Below are positions 21,501-36,500 of a stretch of DNA of 64,000 nt, one piece after another. Made by a program: the position numbers and the translations under genes. Positions within the stretch are counted from its first letter, which is position 1. Each line of letters starts with the position of its first letter. Source of the stretch: Sweltsa coloradensis (taxonomy: Eukaryota > Arthropoda > Insecta > Plecoptera > Chloroperlidae); NCBI GenBank assembly GCA_024449915.1, contig JAMZAV010000788.1, positions 124,001-188,000 of the forward strand, read 5' to 3'. The notes below the pieces were generated by a model that saw only the letters and a list, made by a program, of their open reading frames with translations, was not told where the DNA came from and ran no database searches.

Positions 21501-24500
21501 CAGAGAAGACGCAGGCGCTGCAGCAACAAGAAGGTTATTGATTTTAAAAAATCAAATTGTTTTACCCGTACGTATGTAGTGTGTGTGTGTGTGTGTGTGT
21601 GTTAACAATACATAAGTACCCTATTTACCTAATGCTAACAGACAGTTCAAGGGAGTTTGAAAGCGTACACATATCACCCAACACGGGGCGGATCTAGCCT
21701 TGACTCATGGTGTGGGGGGGGGGGCGAGCTTTTTCAGGGATGTGATTTTTTGGCGGCTGCTTCTTCAATCGTCAATAGTATTAGTAATAAATAAGACAAG
21801 TAATGAATTGACAATGGAGAAGTGTAAGGGGAGAGGTTAGTCTCGCAAAACTCTAGTCAAACCATTCGCTGGAAAAGCTCAAGGCCTTGCCAAAGGCAAA
21901 TTTGTAGCTTCGTTAAGCCTAAACTAAAACACATTAACAAATCCAAAATTACTTAAAAGGTTACAGTGATAGTTGACAGTGGTATTGTGTAGTGATATTC
22001 AGTTAATTGGTGATCACAATTCGCGATCAAAGCTAAGGTAGGAACGCCCCCCATCGTGGATGGCGAATTTTTTTGCAAATTTGCAACTGTGAAAGGACGT
22101 AAAATGTAAAAAACGTTTAAAAATCTGAAATTAGATAAAGATGTTCAGCTCATAATTGGCTATGAAATGAAAATCGGAACATCATAGGGTCATGGGGGGG
22201 ATCGCCTCCCCCCCCCTCCCCCCTGTATCCGCCCCTGACCCGACATACAATTAAAGAAGTCACATATTGATGACAACATAACTTCAATAAGAACAATTTT
22301 ACAATAGTGGAATAGTGCACCTATTTAGATTTACAATTAATCAATTATTGTTGATATTTTGTAGAGTGATGGAGGTCCACAGTGCACTGTGCACAACAAT
22401 AAATAGTTGATATTAGTTGTTCAAACACACCCAGTTGTGTTGTTGTTGTTGTTGTTGTTGTTGTGAAATGTACCGGTATACAAATTGAAATTTTAAAATG
22501 TTCATTTCATTCACTCGCACAACACATTTTTTATATGTTTAAGATAAATTGTACTGGTATATCAGTATTGCCTGAGGCAGGAGTTTATGAAGAAAACAAA
22601 ATTTATACCACTAAAAACAAAACACCCTATTTACTCGATTATAGGCCGCCATCGAGTAATGGCCGCACCCTTATTTTGGTCACTCAAATTTTAAATATAA
22701 ATACATAAATACTATTGAAAAATGGCTTCACATAATGGCCGCACCCCACATTTTGATCTTGATAGTTTTAAATATACCCGAGGCCTATACTCGCATAAAT
22801 ACAGTACATAATGATTAATGAATAATTTTCACCACCAAATCATTGCTTTTGGGCATAACAAAATTAATAGGCTTCCAAAAGGCATCTATATCACCATGAA
22901 CTACAGCCTCTGTGAAATAAAAATACTATATCCTTCTATATTAAGTTATTAACATAAACTTCTGCCTCTGTTAATCACAATAGGTGTGAAGAAGATAGGG
23001 AATAACAGTCCACAAGAATATAAGAAGTAGTAGTAACTAACTACCAGTACTAGTTCGACAAAGATGCACTTACGTCAAAGAGATCACTCGGTCCCTTGGT
23101 GAGATAGCGCCAGGTTTGGACCGCTGCCACCAAGGGTACTATTATGAGGGGAACCAGCTGTAGGAGGCAGCCAAGACGTCTGGCCCAGGCAGGCCAGTAG
23201 CCGTGATGCCGGCTTGAATAGAGGTCCCGGTAGTGGTTGCTCCTAAACCACGTCACACTCACAACCTGGTGAAGAAATTTAAAGTATTAACACACAGATG
23301 ATCGTGGCTGTAGCTTTATTGTTGAAGATATAAATATTATTTATTTGCCATATGATAAATACAAAGTTTCGATACACCCTAATTCATACGCACATACATA
23401 CAATTTCAAGTACCTAAATAAATTGATAACAAAGAAACTAAACTACCTAGGGTGGTGACGGTACATCACCAATTTCAGGATGGGGAATGTCAAGATTTTT
23501 TTATTTCCCATGTTAATTCGTTGCTAATGTAGCCTAGTAAAGGAATACTACTGTATTCCTGTTGGGGCATCCGGCAAACTACCGTATATAGTATGTGTAC
23601 CGGTAGTCCTCCTATTCATATTGAACATCTTAGAAATGGAATAAAAGATGTATGATTTATGAACAGATTGTTTTGAATTTTGAATTTTGATACAGCATAA
23701 TTTTAAAAACGATATTTGAAAAATATGTAGGTCTACAACAAATATATTTAGTTTGTAGGGTGAAAAGTGAAAAAATTAAATATTTAACAAATTCGTTCAA
23801 ATTTTACAAAAGGCCTACCATTCAATGGAGGGGTTCAAAATTAAACTTATAAGAAAATTATTTGTTAACCCCTTAGCATACCACTAATTCACACTTGTTT
23901 TGCCATGAAATACTATTTAAAATCAAAATTATGGGAAAAAAATATATTCTAAATTTTTTTTCCCCTTTTCGTATTTTTTATTTTATTTTATCCCACATTG
24001 ACATTTTAGCACCCACCGAATTTTTTTCTTACCCCTTCACCCCCCCCCCCATCCCCCCATAATGTTTCATGTAAATTAAATTTTTGAAAATCTTCAAAAA
24101 TAGGCCCAAGTTTAGTATTTTATTTCCCTAAATGGAAATGTTTGGCAGATTTCATCCGATATTGACATAAGTCTCCATAATACCCCCCCCCCCCCTCCCC
24201 AAATAAAGCACGTTGGGACTCACCTCTCCCCCATATTTTTATCATTCAAAAAAAGTAAGCAAATGAAAATGAATTTTTTTCCCCCATCTGTTAATCCTTT
24301 CCAGCCTTGACATCACCAACCCCTTACAGACTACTACCCCTCTGCCCACCCCCCGCCCCTTTTTCCCAACGACCCCCACCACCCCCCCAAAAAAATTATT
24401 TCCTTCAGGTCATTTGTTTGGATTTTATTTGATAGTGACATTTAGCCACCTAAAAACACCTTCCAAAGTAATTCTTCACCCCCCCCCCCACTGTCTACTT

Positions 24501-27500
24501 ATCCCCCCTTTCCCTCTCTCCCCCCTCATTTTTTGGATGAATAAAAAAAAAACTATTTTAGGGTCTTTAGCCAAGCCTTTTGGGTAATTTGATTAATTCT
24601 CATCCGATCTTGACATTTTGCTCCCCCCTCTCCCCCCCCCACCCTTAGCCACTATTCCACAGGATAATTTCCCCAAAATTTTTTCTAAAAAAAATCCCCA
24701 CAATTTTTAATATGCTAAAAAAAAACACAACATATTAAAAATTTGATTTTTCCAAAAGTCATTGATTCACATGCCATCCACTATTGACAAAGCAACACCT
24801 CCTGACGCCCGTCTGGCAGACGTGGTAGTATGGCAAGTGGTTAACAGTACCGAATTTTTAACTTTTTTCCAGATACAGTATACACTATTGCACCATAGTT
24901 ATTAATTGATGGTCAAGGCAAGCAATGTCTAATGTAGTAACGTACGGTTAGTGCAAGTGGCAGCACCACGTTCCAGGTGAAAACAACGACGGCTTGGAGA
25001 CACGAGCGTCTACTGCCCAGGAGAGTGTGTGCCACTTGTTCGCCTCCCTGGGCCATCAGGGCGGCTACGATCTGGGCGGCCTGCAGGAGAATCAACCACC
25101 ACGCTCCACCCACACAGTAGTCCATGAAGTAGACGACCGCAATACCCAACTAGAACAGGAAAACAGGTTGGCCACCTTTATATTATTTTTCTAAGGACAC
25201 AAAATTTAAAGCGCCTGTCAGACGTTCGAGTTACTCATGCGAGGAGTAGGCCTGCAGTCGTTTACATGGAACTTGCCGCCTAGCCGTTCAGACGGTGAGC
25301 CAGCGAGCGCGAGCTGACGCTCGCCTCGGAAAATGGTTAGCTTGTTCAATTTCCTAGCAAATCGAGTTAGCGAGAGCCAATCTGAACCCACTACCATAAC
25401 ACGTGACCAGCAAACACCAATAGATGGCGTTATTGTTACCTTCGTTGTCTGCCGTATGACAAGGATGGTAATAAACTCGCGCGAGTTACTCGATCGTCTG
25501 ACAGCCGCTTAAGTAGTAAATTCAAACATTAAATTTATAGTCTACACCTAAACCTAAATACACATTCAATCGTTACATTTCAAAATAATGGCATGTACAA
25601 TTTTAATAGATAGAAGTGAAAGTCATTATAACACATACCAAGGGCATGGAATATTAATTTCTTGTAAGGATGATTTTGTTACCAAGTTTTAACATAATGA
25701 TAAGAGCTGCTTGAAGAACCACACAAACAGTTTATTTATCATATTGTTATAATGACATAAATTTTGCTGTAAAGTTTAATTTTATTGAATAAGTTTACAA
25801 TAATGGAAGAAATACCGACAACAATTTCACAAATTTATTTTCAATAAAACCACGACAACAATTTCACAAATGTATTCTCAATAAAACTAACTAGTACCGT
25901 ATTTACTCGCTTATAGGCCGCCCTCGAGTAAAGCCCGCACCCTTATTTTGACCACTCAGATTTTAAAGAGATGGCTATAAATACTATTGATAAATGGCTT
26001 CACATAATGGCCGCACCCCACTTTTTGAACTTGACTATTTCAAATATACCCGAGGCCTATACTCGCATAAATACAGTATCTATGGTCACGACTATCATCT
26101 GTCTAGAATAGAACTTCAAATACTGATACAGAATCTTTTTCAGGAAGGCAATTTTCATAATTCACAAACACCCTAATTATTAGCTCAAAATGCAACTGGC
26201 CTTATTTTGATTTTTATCTTTAAAAATAAAATTTATGTGGGCTTCCTGGCTCCAAATTTTTCTCTAATTATAGATTCTTCTTTACACTAAAATTAGCCAT
26301 TTGAACACGTAATCTACTGCTAACAAGTAACACGTACCTCAGTAGTCATGGGAAGACCAAGTACAAAGCCACAAGAGCAACTCAGAAATGTGATGGTTGT
26401 TTCCCAGGAACGCAATCGAGTGATGTTGATAGCCATTATTCCAGTGATGAGACAATGCCATATGCACAGCTAGAACAGAAGACATCAAATCATGTAATTA
26501 TGCCAGTGATTACTAAACTAAGTACAGGTATCCTAATACCCTATACAGTAGTGCACAGCTATAGAATAGAAGATGACCATAAAAAGCATATCAAAAGGGC
26601 AAAGCAAATCTCCCCTATCTATGTGAATCTCTTTTCTATCTATCCATGCATGTAGACTATCACAATAAACCTGTATACAATCTCAGATTGGCATTGCGGT
26701 TTGTTTTGTTTTTGTTTACCCTGAGGGTCAAGGGGGTAGAGCCAAATTTACCCAAAGAAGGGACATTTTTTAAACCCGGTAGAATTTGGCTCAAAACATG
26801 GCTCTGCTAATCGTAAAAGGCGATTCAAGAGAAAAAGTCCACCTCACAAACATCAGGTAGTATGAAGGGTAGTATTTTACTCCCCGAAAATAGAGGCGAG
26901 CTCTGGCAATCGCCGTCAGGGACCTTGCCCCCCACCCTTGACGACTTCCCCAACGACGATGATAATGACACAACAAACGATGACAAAGACAAAGACGATG
27001 GCGATTGCGACATGAGAACCCCCTTTTCTTCCCTCTACCTGTGGCTGGTTCTGACCAGCATGGGCCCGTCCTCCCCATATCCCTTAGGCTAGAGTGGTGC
27101 AATGTGACCTAACGGTTGACCCGTCCTTAATCCAAATAAACTTAAAAAGACTAAGCCCGGCCCCTCCACAAAAGATATTTCAAAGCTTGAATAATGAATA
27201 CCTATAACATGGCCATTTTTTTATATTTTATTTTATCCTGCTAGGCAAAAGATTTTTATTTCCTGATGTGGATCTAAGTCCATCAAATCTTGGCTTAGGA
27301 ATGTGTCAGCGGTGCAAAACGGGTGTTAACTATAATATGAAGACTTTGTGTTTATTAGTGGTGTGCAGCTACCCAAAATTTTGGGTTGGATATTTGGGAG
27401 CCGACCTGGTAGTCAAAAAAGGTAGTTCTATCTGATTTTTTTCTTTTTTTTCTTTTCATTTTGGGTGATGGTGGAGGTGCCGGTCCAGACATTTTACTCA

Positions 27501-30500
27501 TGCTTTTCCATAGAATTTATCTATCAAAAGATAGAAGAGATACCAAAAGAATGGACCCCTCTTTCTTTGTCGTCGGGTGACGTTTCTTTACATCAGTCTA
27601 TAGCCAGCCGTTTTGAAGGTATACCCTCCCTACATACCTGTTGTGATATTCCCAATAGAATGAGAGTGAAATAGAACAGCACGGTCCAGAACGGCGACAC
27701 AGCCTGAGGTCCGAGCTTGGCAAAGACAGCGGGCGCGAGCTCCGTGGCAAACTGCGCCGCCTGGTACCCGGATATGGTGTCGACAGAGGCGCCCGGTAGA
27801 GACACCTGTAGTCCGACCACGTGATGCCCGTGAGGCATCCACCGGACGGGAGTCGAGGACAGACGGGGGGCTCCCGCAGGAGACAGGAACACTCCTGAGT
27901 GCTCTGGAAAAGACAATACGAGAGTCAGAAGAGAAATTTACACGTTATTATTAGTAACCTATAATGCCTGCATGACTGTTTTAAGACAATAATAAAGTGT
28001 TCAAAAATACAAATTTCTTGCTACTTTTTGACAAGCTGAAACAAATTCACGCAATTTTAGGTCGTCATTGAGTAATGGCCGTAGGCCTACTACTATTTTG
28101 AACACTCGAAGTTGAAAAAGTATGAAATTCTTACAGATACAATAAACAAACACTGTGCATAATGGCTGTACCCCACCTTAAGAACTTGGAATTTCAAAAT
28201 AAACCTGCAGTCTGTGGAACTTTTGAAAGTTGGCCAAATTCACAAAAAATTTTAGTAGTAAATAATATTTTCTTTACAAATCATTAGGCCCTAATCTAGA
28301 TATTTTTTTTTATGTAATGTACAAGGTCTACATTTTGTACTTTAAATTAGCAAATGTAACCAAATTTAGCATAATTATTTTAGATGGAAATAAATTAAGA
28401 CAATGAAACTGAACAAAGATGTCAAAAACATGAAAAAAATTTGTGTTTAAATTTCTACATTATTTTAATAATCCTCAGAAATTTGATTTAATTTTTTTGT
28501 ATTTTCAGTACATTTACGACTTTGCCTACCAGGTGAGGTTACAGTGACTGTGTTTGTGATTGTACTCACCGAAGGAACTTGGCACATATCGCAAATTGCT
28601 CGTCCACAGTATCTGTGCGAAACCGTTCGCCAACAGCGCGGCCGAAACGAGCGTTGCTATGGTGATGGCACCGACAGCTAGACACTCCCTGGAGAGTCTG
28701 CAGCAGGCCGAGTGAGACCTCATCTGCATGGTAGCGGCTCCGAGAAGGCCCCACGTCATCATGCACTCGATCGCAGCAGCCGTCCAACAGTTGGTGTTGA
28801 CAAACAACTCGTTCCACGCCGTGTGGTCGAACCAGATGTCAGTCAGCGTGAGAACCTTGATCGCCAGGATCGAGATGCCGAAGATTGGAACTGTCGCGAA
28901 GAGGTAGACCGACTTGCCGTACGACTTTACACCTGGAAGCAAATTAACATGTTAAAGTATGGTGCTTTCTGTAACATGACACCACTGGACATTTTTTGTA
29001 TTTTCACCTATAGATTGTTACCTCTATCCCCTTAAAAAAATTTAATGGAATTACTGTATTTGTGAATAAAGGCTGGAGATAATATATTTCAATTAAAATA
29101 GTTAAAATTAAAAAGTGGGGTGAGGCCACTATGGGAAGTAATTTGTCAACATTATATAATATTGTACTCTTTGAAATTTGAGTGGGCAAAATAGGTGTGT
29201 AGCCGGCCCATTACCCTATGGCAGTCTATATAGGTATTCAATAAATATGGTACATACACAAAACATTAATTTTACATCAATCTTTAAGCGACATTGGAAT
29301 TTAACACCATTATACTTGGCGATCAATGGATTAACACTAGGAAACGCTAAAGTCCCGCCGCGTTGATGGATGAGCTTTTTAAAATTTTTAGTTTGCGTGG
29401 GATATCTTTATTTTTGCAAGTGCTTTGTTTTGCTGCCTACGCATTGAAGGTGATTGTTGTCAAGTTTTTTTGTTACCTGTCAATTGGTATTATTTACCGT
29501 AAAAACTTATATTAAAAGCTTTATTTCTATGGATTTTGGCTAACTTTTTCAACTTTTTCTTTCAAAAGGTACTACATCACCATAACCTTAATGTCCATGT
29601 ATAATATGAACGTTGTTGCCCCACCCGTTTGGTCAGAATTGGCCCAAATGTCACGAAAATATCGCACTAAAAATCGAAAAAAATCGTAAAAGTACGATAT
29701 TCATGAGAAATATTTCTTCGATTGTACCCAAAAACAATACACCTCTAAGTTCAGAGATTTCGAAGGTCCTGTCAAATTTTCATCAAGATCGGATAAGCCG
29801 TTTGTCTGGTAGAGAGTTAACAAACAGACAAAAAAACAAACAAAAAAAAAAACAAAAAAAAAACAAAAAAAAAAAAACAAAAAAAAAACACCCGAGCTAA
29901 ATTTTTTGGGGGTCAGTGAAATTGAAGTCTTCGCTTCGCTCATCCAATTAGATTATGACTTTCCTGATGAAATAATATGTTTACAATCTTAATTTATATA
30001 CCATAAATGAAACAATTTTTTTTTTAAATCCCATAATCTCTTCTCAATTTGACTTTAAAATACAAAAACAAAAATCCAGATTTTTTTAAATAAGCACAAT
30101 TAATATTAGGCCATTGTTTGCAGTAAACCTTGGTAATGTACATGAAGTACAGGTAACCACTGTAATCACTTTTATTTTGAGTAGTGTATAGTCCTACAAA
30201 TCAAAATCATTAAACCTGACCTACTCTAAAATTGTTTAATCTTTCTAACAAGTACAGACAGGTAAATTATTACATATAGGCCCTACTATATTTTTGTTTC
30301 TAATGGTTACTAAAACAAACAAATATGTAATAATTATCTAGGTGCCCGTTAGGGCGCCGCAGCCAAGCCGCGGTGCGCTAAACACTCAAGCACCTTATAC
30401 ACCAAGCAGAGTTGGGGTGATTTCGAGGTGTTACCCAGCCGTCATGTAACGTGATGTGAACTTGAAAACTATCACAATCGAGGGGATTTAGGTACCTGAC

Positions 30501-33500
30501 AACACATGCCAAATTTTATTGGGGTACGATTATTCCTTCTTGGTGAAAAAATGGCTTGAAACATGCTCAAAATCACTTTAAGGATGTTAGCTACTGCCTA
30601 CTACTGCCTACTACTGCCTACTACTGCTCACATCTAATACGTCGGCCCGCGATTCTGACCAGACGGGTGGGACTACAATGTTCATATTTTACATGGACAT
30701 TAAGGTTATAGAATGATAGCTCTCTTTGAAAAAAAAAGTTGAAAAAGTTTGTTGGAAGGCTTCCAAATAAAGGTTTTAAAATAAGCCTTAAACACTTGGC
30801 ATACAATCAACAAGTAACCATAGTTACTTGACACTTGTTGACGGTATAAGCAGAGTTAGGCGGGAAAGTGCGATACGTAAACAAATAGCGGACATTTAAA
30901 ATTTTTCTTCTTTGTGTGGAACGAGAAAAGGTGTCATTATACTCTCATAAAACAAATCAGAAACCGTCCCTGGCCTAGGCCCAGATGTGGAAAATTATTT
31001 ATAATGCAAAAGTGTAGGTCTAAAGTTCCATTTGGCTATAGGACTAGTAAAATTCATACTTACATTACATGTTTGACAAGCCTAGCCAACCCTATGCCAG
31101 CACAACATTATGAACTTGCTCAACTGTTTGTTTACATAATTGCAACAATCAAATCATTTCATACAACTTGTCTTTCGATTGGCCGGCGTTTATGAAGGCA
31201 CTGCCATCTAGAATAAATATAGAACTTTTTCGAGCTCTTTGCTATACGCAAATCTTTTTAAAGTGTTTGGATTCGTGATACTCTTTCAACCATAGACATC
31301 CTATATAATTGGCTAGACCAGCAGTCGGTGGTCCACTTCCGGTACAATTAGAAGCCATCTTAAAATGACAGTTTACATGTTAATCAAATGGGAGCGATTT
31401 GTGGCCAAATAGTTCTCAAGATTGCCGCCAGGTTGACAGGTAAGCATACTAGCCTTTAACACCAAATGATTAGTAAATTCCCTTATGCAATCACTTCGTA
31501 TTGTTTCTTTTGTTTAATACTATGCTGCACAAGCTAAAACCATATCAAACAATCCAGTAAAATACTTTATTGCATTAAAAAAGCATAAATTAAAACACCA
31601 AATCGCCATCTTGAAATGGGCCGGTTGAGTCTTCAATTTGCTACGCTCGCGCCTGTGCGGAGGTATAGGAGACTGCTAATCTAGCCTACTATAGGGGTTT
31701 AATATCAATGCTTTCAACTCACAACCCATGACGTTTTCCACGATACCGTTCAAGAATACCAATTCCTTCGAAAACGAAAACGACTTCGTTTTCAAATTGC
31801 GTTTTCAACTCATCTCCCACGAACTCAAGAATTGGGGTCCAGTCCTTATACCGTCGTTATACCATGGTTATACCACCTATACCCAGGATGTACATGAATC
31901 CGGGTCTAGATATTTTACATCCTATATTGTTACTGCTAATACCATAGAATTTAAATCAACTTTGATAAAAATATTTTATTTTAGCAAATAATTTTGTAAT
32001 GGAACTTGAAAAAGTAATGAGATCACACACATAACAAAAACTTGTAGAAATACAGCCAAACCTTACACACTCAAAAGAAATGAGATCTAAAAAAAGGGCC
32101 AAGCTCATCTACCCTTCCACATAAACGTACAGTGTCCCATAACAGCATCCTCGAAAAGCTTGGCAAAATAGAATTTGCATGTTATTACGTTTAAATTAAT
32201 TAGAAAAAAAGAACTTGGATAAACTATTACGTTAAATTAATAATCGCAAATTCTATTTTGCCAAGCTTTTCGAGGATGCTGTTATGGGACACTGTACGTT
32301 TATGTGGAAGGGTAGATGAGCTTGGCCCTTTTTTTAGATCTCATTTCTTTTGAGTGTGTAAGGTTTGGCTGTATTTCTACAAGTTTTTGTTATGTGTGTG
32401 TATTGATTACCTTTGCTCAAGCAGACGAAAACGATCATCCAGACTACGGCCAGATTAAACGTTACTTGGAACTTGAGATGGCCAACAGTTGACGATCCTT
32501 GTCTCTGAAGAACTACTGTGTTGAGGTATTCAGGTACGCTGTCTTCAACCTTTGTGCCTGAAACAATTATTAGGAACACAATTAAATAATGTCCATTAGG
32601 GTTTTACATTTGTTTGCCAGGGTGAAGCCATCATAACTATCACTAAAACAAGGACAACATTTTTCTAAAAACTAAGTGTGTAGGTATTATAGTCAAATAC
32701 ACAAAACAATTTTTTACATTACCTTTTTTTAAATCTAGATTAAGGCCAATACAATAATTAAATAAAGTTTTAAATAATTCATGATTTTGTTTCAATGGAT
32801 TATTGCATCTTTATGAAGTTATTGCAACATAAATATAGCTCACTTTCAGAATGAGGAACAGTAATTTGTGACTGAATTAATACCATCAAAATACTATGTG
32901 CTTTAAGATAATTAATCAATAATAATATTTTGTTAGGGTATGAAAACTACTTAATAAAAAAGTGCCAAACTGAATTATGATTTATGATGCATGGGAATGG
33001 GAATGGGCTAAAATAGATGCATACTTATTCATCTTAGAGGCGGGGGGGGGGGGGGGGGGGTTATAAAAGGAAAGGTGTTATGTGGGGAGGTGGGAATGGG
33101 TATTGGGGGGGGGGGAGGTGGGGGGGGGGGGAGGGGGGGGGGGGGGGGGGATAAAAACAAAGTACTCATTTGTTTATTTATTTATTTATATTTTATATTG
33201 TTTGTTGCCTCACTGAAAGAGGACGAGTTCCACAAGTGCAATTTACCATTTAATTATTTTTGATACATCATATTCATATAATATATAAAAAAATATTTAT
33301 ATTTACTTTGTTAGTGTGTATATGATTATGTGGGATCAATTTTTACCTATACTTTCCATGAAAAATAATTATCAATGAAGAGCTGGCAGTTTTCATCTAG
33401 AAAATGAATCTCAGACAAGGTACATTCCGAGGGACACTAAAATCCGCGGTTTGAATAAAAAAATTATGTAATCTAAAATATATTTAACATTAACCCTACA

Positions 33501-36500
33501 TGCAAAACTTTTGCAAATACTTTAATCACTAGTTTGAATTAAACAGAAATTTGAATTAACAAGGATTTTAGCTGTAGTGCTGTACTCGACCTCAATGAGA
33601 GGACTACCGACATGGCATAGGCATCAACCACTTTAATTGAAGTATAAGACTAAAAATCAGTTCTGTGACTTAGTGCATACTCTTAGTTAGTTTTTATATA
33701 CACTATATAGTACATAGTATAATTTGGGAATTTCCCACCTATTTATAGCCAGATAGCTCACAATGTTTTAACAATATAGAAATTTTTTATTATCAAGCTG
33801 GTATGAAAAATTTAAAAACCTTAAAATGAATTATAAACCATTACACAACAAAAGTGTACAGAAAATATGTAGGCCTAGTATTTATAATATTTTAACTTAA
33901 TTTTGCACATTCCTCGATTACAAAAGTGCACATAATCTTACCATTCTCTGCCCAGCGGTACGCGTCGTACTTGTTGATGAAGGAATCCCTGAAGTATGTG
34001 AACATCCAGGCCACTCCAACCACGCTGTAGAGTCCGAGCATCGCCTGCGCCATGAGGAGCGCGATGCCGATCCCTTGGAAGAGCGGCGATATCCTCCACA
34101 TGTCGACCACCCCGGCCTTCAAGTGCTGGCCCAGGGAGGCGTGGAGCGTGTACAGCGGCCAGCCCACAACCAACGACAGGAACAGGAATTGGATGACAAA
34201 GTTGGCTAGAAAAAAGGAAACGTATTAATTCTAGTACTGCAGTTGGAAAAGTTCATATTATTTTTTTGTTTGGAATATTTTGGTGGATAAATGTGGATAG
34301 AAAGGAATAATAATAAAATTTAAATTACCATACGTATGCGGATATGCAGGAAGATTTCAAAATATCAAGTTAAAAAAGAGCGGTGCAGCTATATGCGTAG
34401 TCATTTGTCAATAATATTAATTATGAAATATGTATTTATAATAAATTTTGCATTTTAGTAGGGGTGTGACCATTATTTAATGGCAATCGAGTAGGGCCTA
34501 AATTAGGTGTTGACATAATATTAAAATACAGAGTGTTATCAACTTGAATGTTTCTGAATAAAAAATATTGATATTGAATTAATTATGTTCCAGTTCCACA
34601 CATTACAGGATAATCTTAAAAGCTTTATTTAGTATCATCGAAACTTAGAAAATTGTTGGTTAGTCAATGTAATGTTATTATTGGTTTTACTATACCGGTA
34701 CACGTACTATTGATAGTTGTGTACCCTTTAATAATATTTCAATACCCTTTCAATATTTGTTATTTTTGACATGAACAATGAACATTGTTCCCTGGCACTA
34801 TAAATAGCCATAGTAAAGTAAATATGCCTTAGTTCATTGAACCAGTTGGCTAACGCCATCCAATTGTGTGAGAAACAATGTGCATGTTTGTTTTGTTTTG
34901 TACTGCACACATAATGCAGCCTTGAAATATGAGTAGAGCCAGCTATATTGTTCATATTGCCATTCTTAAAACATGTCCCTGCAATTTATGTCCGCTATTT
35001 GAAACCGAACACGATAAATTTTATTAGCCAATCTATAAGGCGGCACAGCCTTATCTTTGAAGGTTGTTGTGAGAATTTCTATATAGCCTAATTTAACAAA
35101 GATAGAGTATCTGTTAAAATTGGTAATAAAATTAAAATTGTATGATGAAGAGCGAACATAAAGATGATGGCTAATACTAATAATAATACTTGAACCGGAT
35201 AATAGTTGATTTTGTGATTGTGTTTATTGCAAAATTTATTATCCTCATTTATGGCTACAGAACACAGATAGCTCATACTATCAATACTATTGAGATGGTG
35301 GATGAACGTGTGTCATGGCTTCACTCCAATAATGCAATACTGTGCAGGAGTATTGAACCAATTCTAGTATCAATTCCAAACATTCTAGAGAAAACTTGCT
35401 TGAACTCTGCCTCCGGGCCAATAATTTAGGCATACAAATTCAAAATTTCAAATAAAAGTTTCATTAAATTATATTATGTGAACACAAGAATGTAATTGAA
35501 AAACAGTTTGTACACCAATTAATGTTTGATACTTTATTATGTGGGTTGGCGGGAATATTATGCATTTGAGCTTTGGGTTCCCTTTTTAGGTATCAATTGT
35601 ATTGTATTAGCTTGTTTGAAAACTACATAATATTCGGTCCATGTAAGGTTAACTAGGAAAACGCTTAAGTCCCGCCGCGTTGTTGGATGAGCGTAATTGG
35701 TGAATTGAGCTGCCATGTGTTTTGCGGATTTTCTGTTGTTCTGTGAAAAATCAGAACTTTGTTGAATTTTTTTTTAAATTAAATCAAATTAAATAAAAAA
35801 TTAACTTAATTTTTTTTAATTAATCGTAATTTTAAAAAAGGAAAAAATCGTAATATTGAAATTTTCATAAGAAATAATTATTCGATTGCGCACAAATTTT
35901 ACACGAATATATAAATTCTTAAAATTAAGGTTCTGTGAAAAAATCATTATAATCGGATAAAGCATGTAGGTGTTATAAGTCGAAGAAAGTTTTTAAAAAT
36001 CGAAAAAAATCGTAAAATTGCGATTTTCATGAGAAATAATTTTTCGATTGCGCTCAAAAACGTGGCAGTTCTTAGTTCAGAGATTTCGAAGGCCTCCATA
36101 AAATTTCATCGCAATCGGAGTATCGGTTTAGCCGGAATCGTGTTAACAGACAGACAAAAATACAGAAAAAAAAAAAAAAAAAAAAAAAAAAAACATTCCG
36201 GATTTTTTTCTCCAGTGTAGTGAAATGGAATCTTCGCTTCGCTCGCTACGCTCGCTACGCTCATCCAATGAACTGTGAAAAATTAGAATACCTGTGATAT
36301 GTTTTTTAAGCATACTATGTATACCATAGTCATAGGTAGGTTGTGTTGTGATACTGTAAAATTAAAAGGCAATTTTTGTTATTGTTATGCCCAAAAAGAG
36401 TGGATTAGGGGTGATTTTTTTTTAAAAGTTGAAAGTTGTGTATCTTTTCCTTCTGATATTTTTGGGAGTGGGATTTTGTAATGCACTTACCTGTTACAGT

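Noticed and set aside
26862..27092. Open frame with an Asp-rich run (DDDNDTTNDDKDKDDGD)
   Set aside because: It is antisense to a dispersed repeat also present at 58.8 kb, and the acidic run is a by-product of GATGAC-type low complexity.
33075..33263. Gly-rich open frame
   Set aside because: Purely the translation of the poly-G tract.
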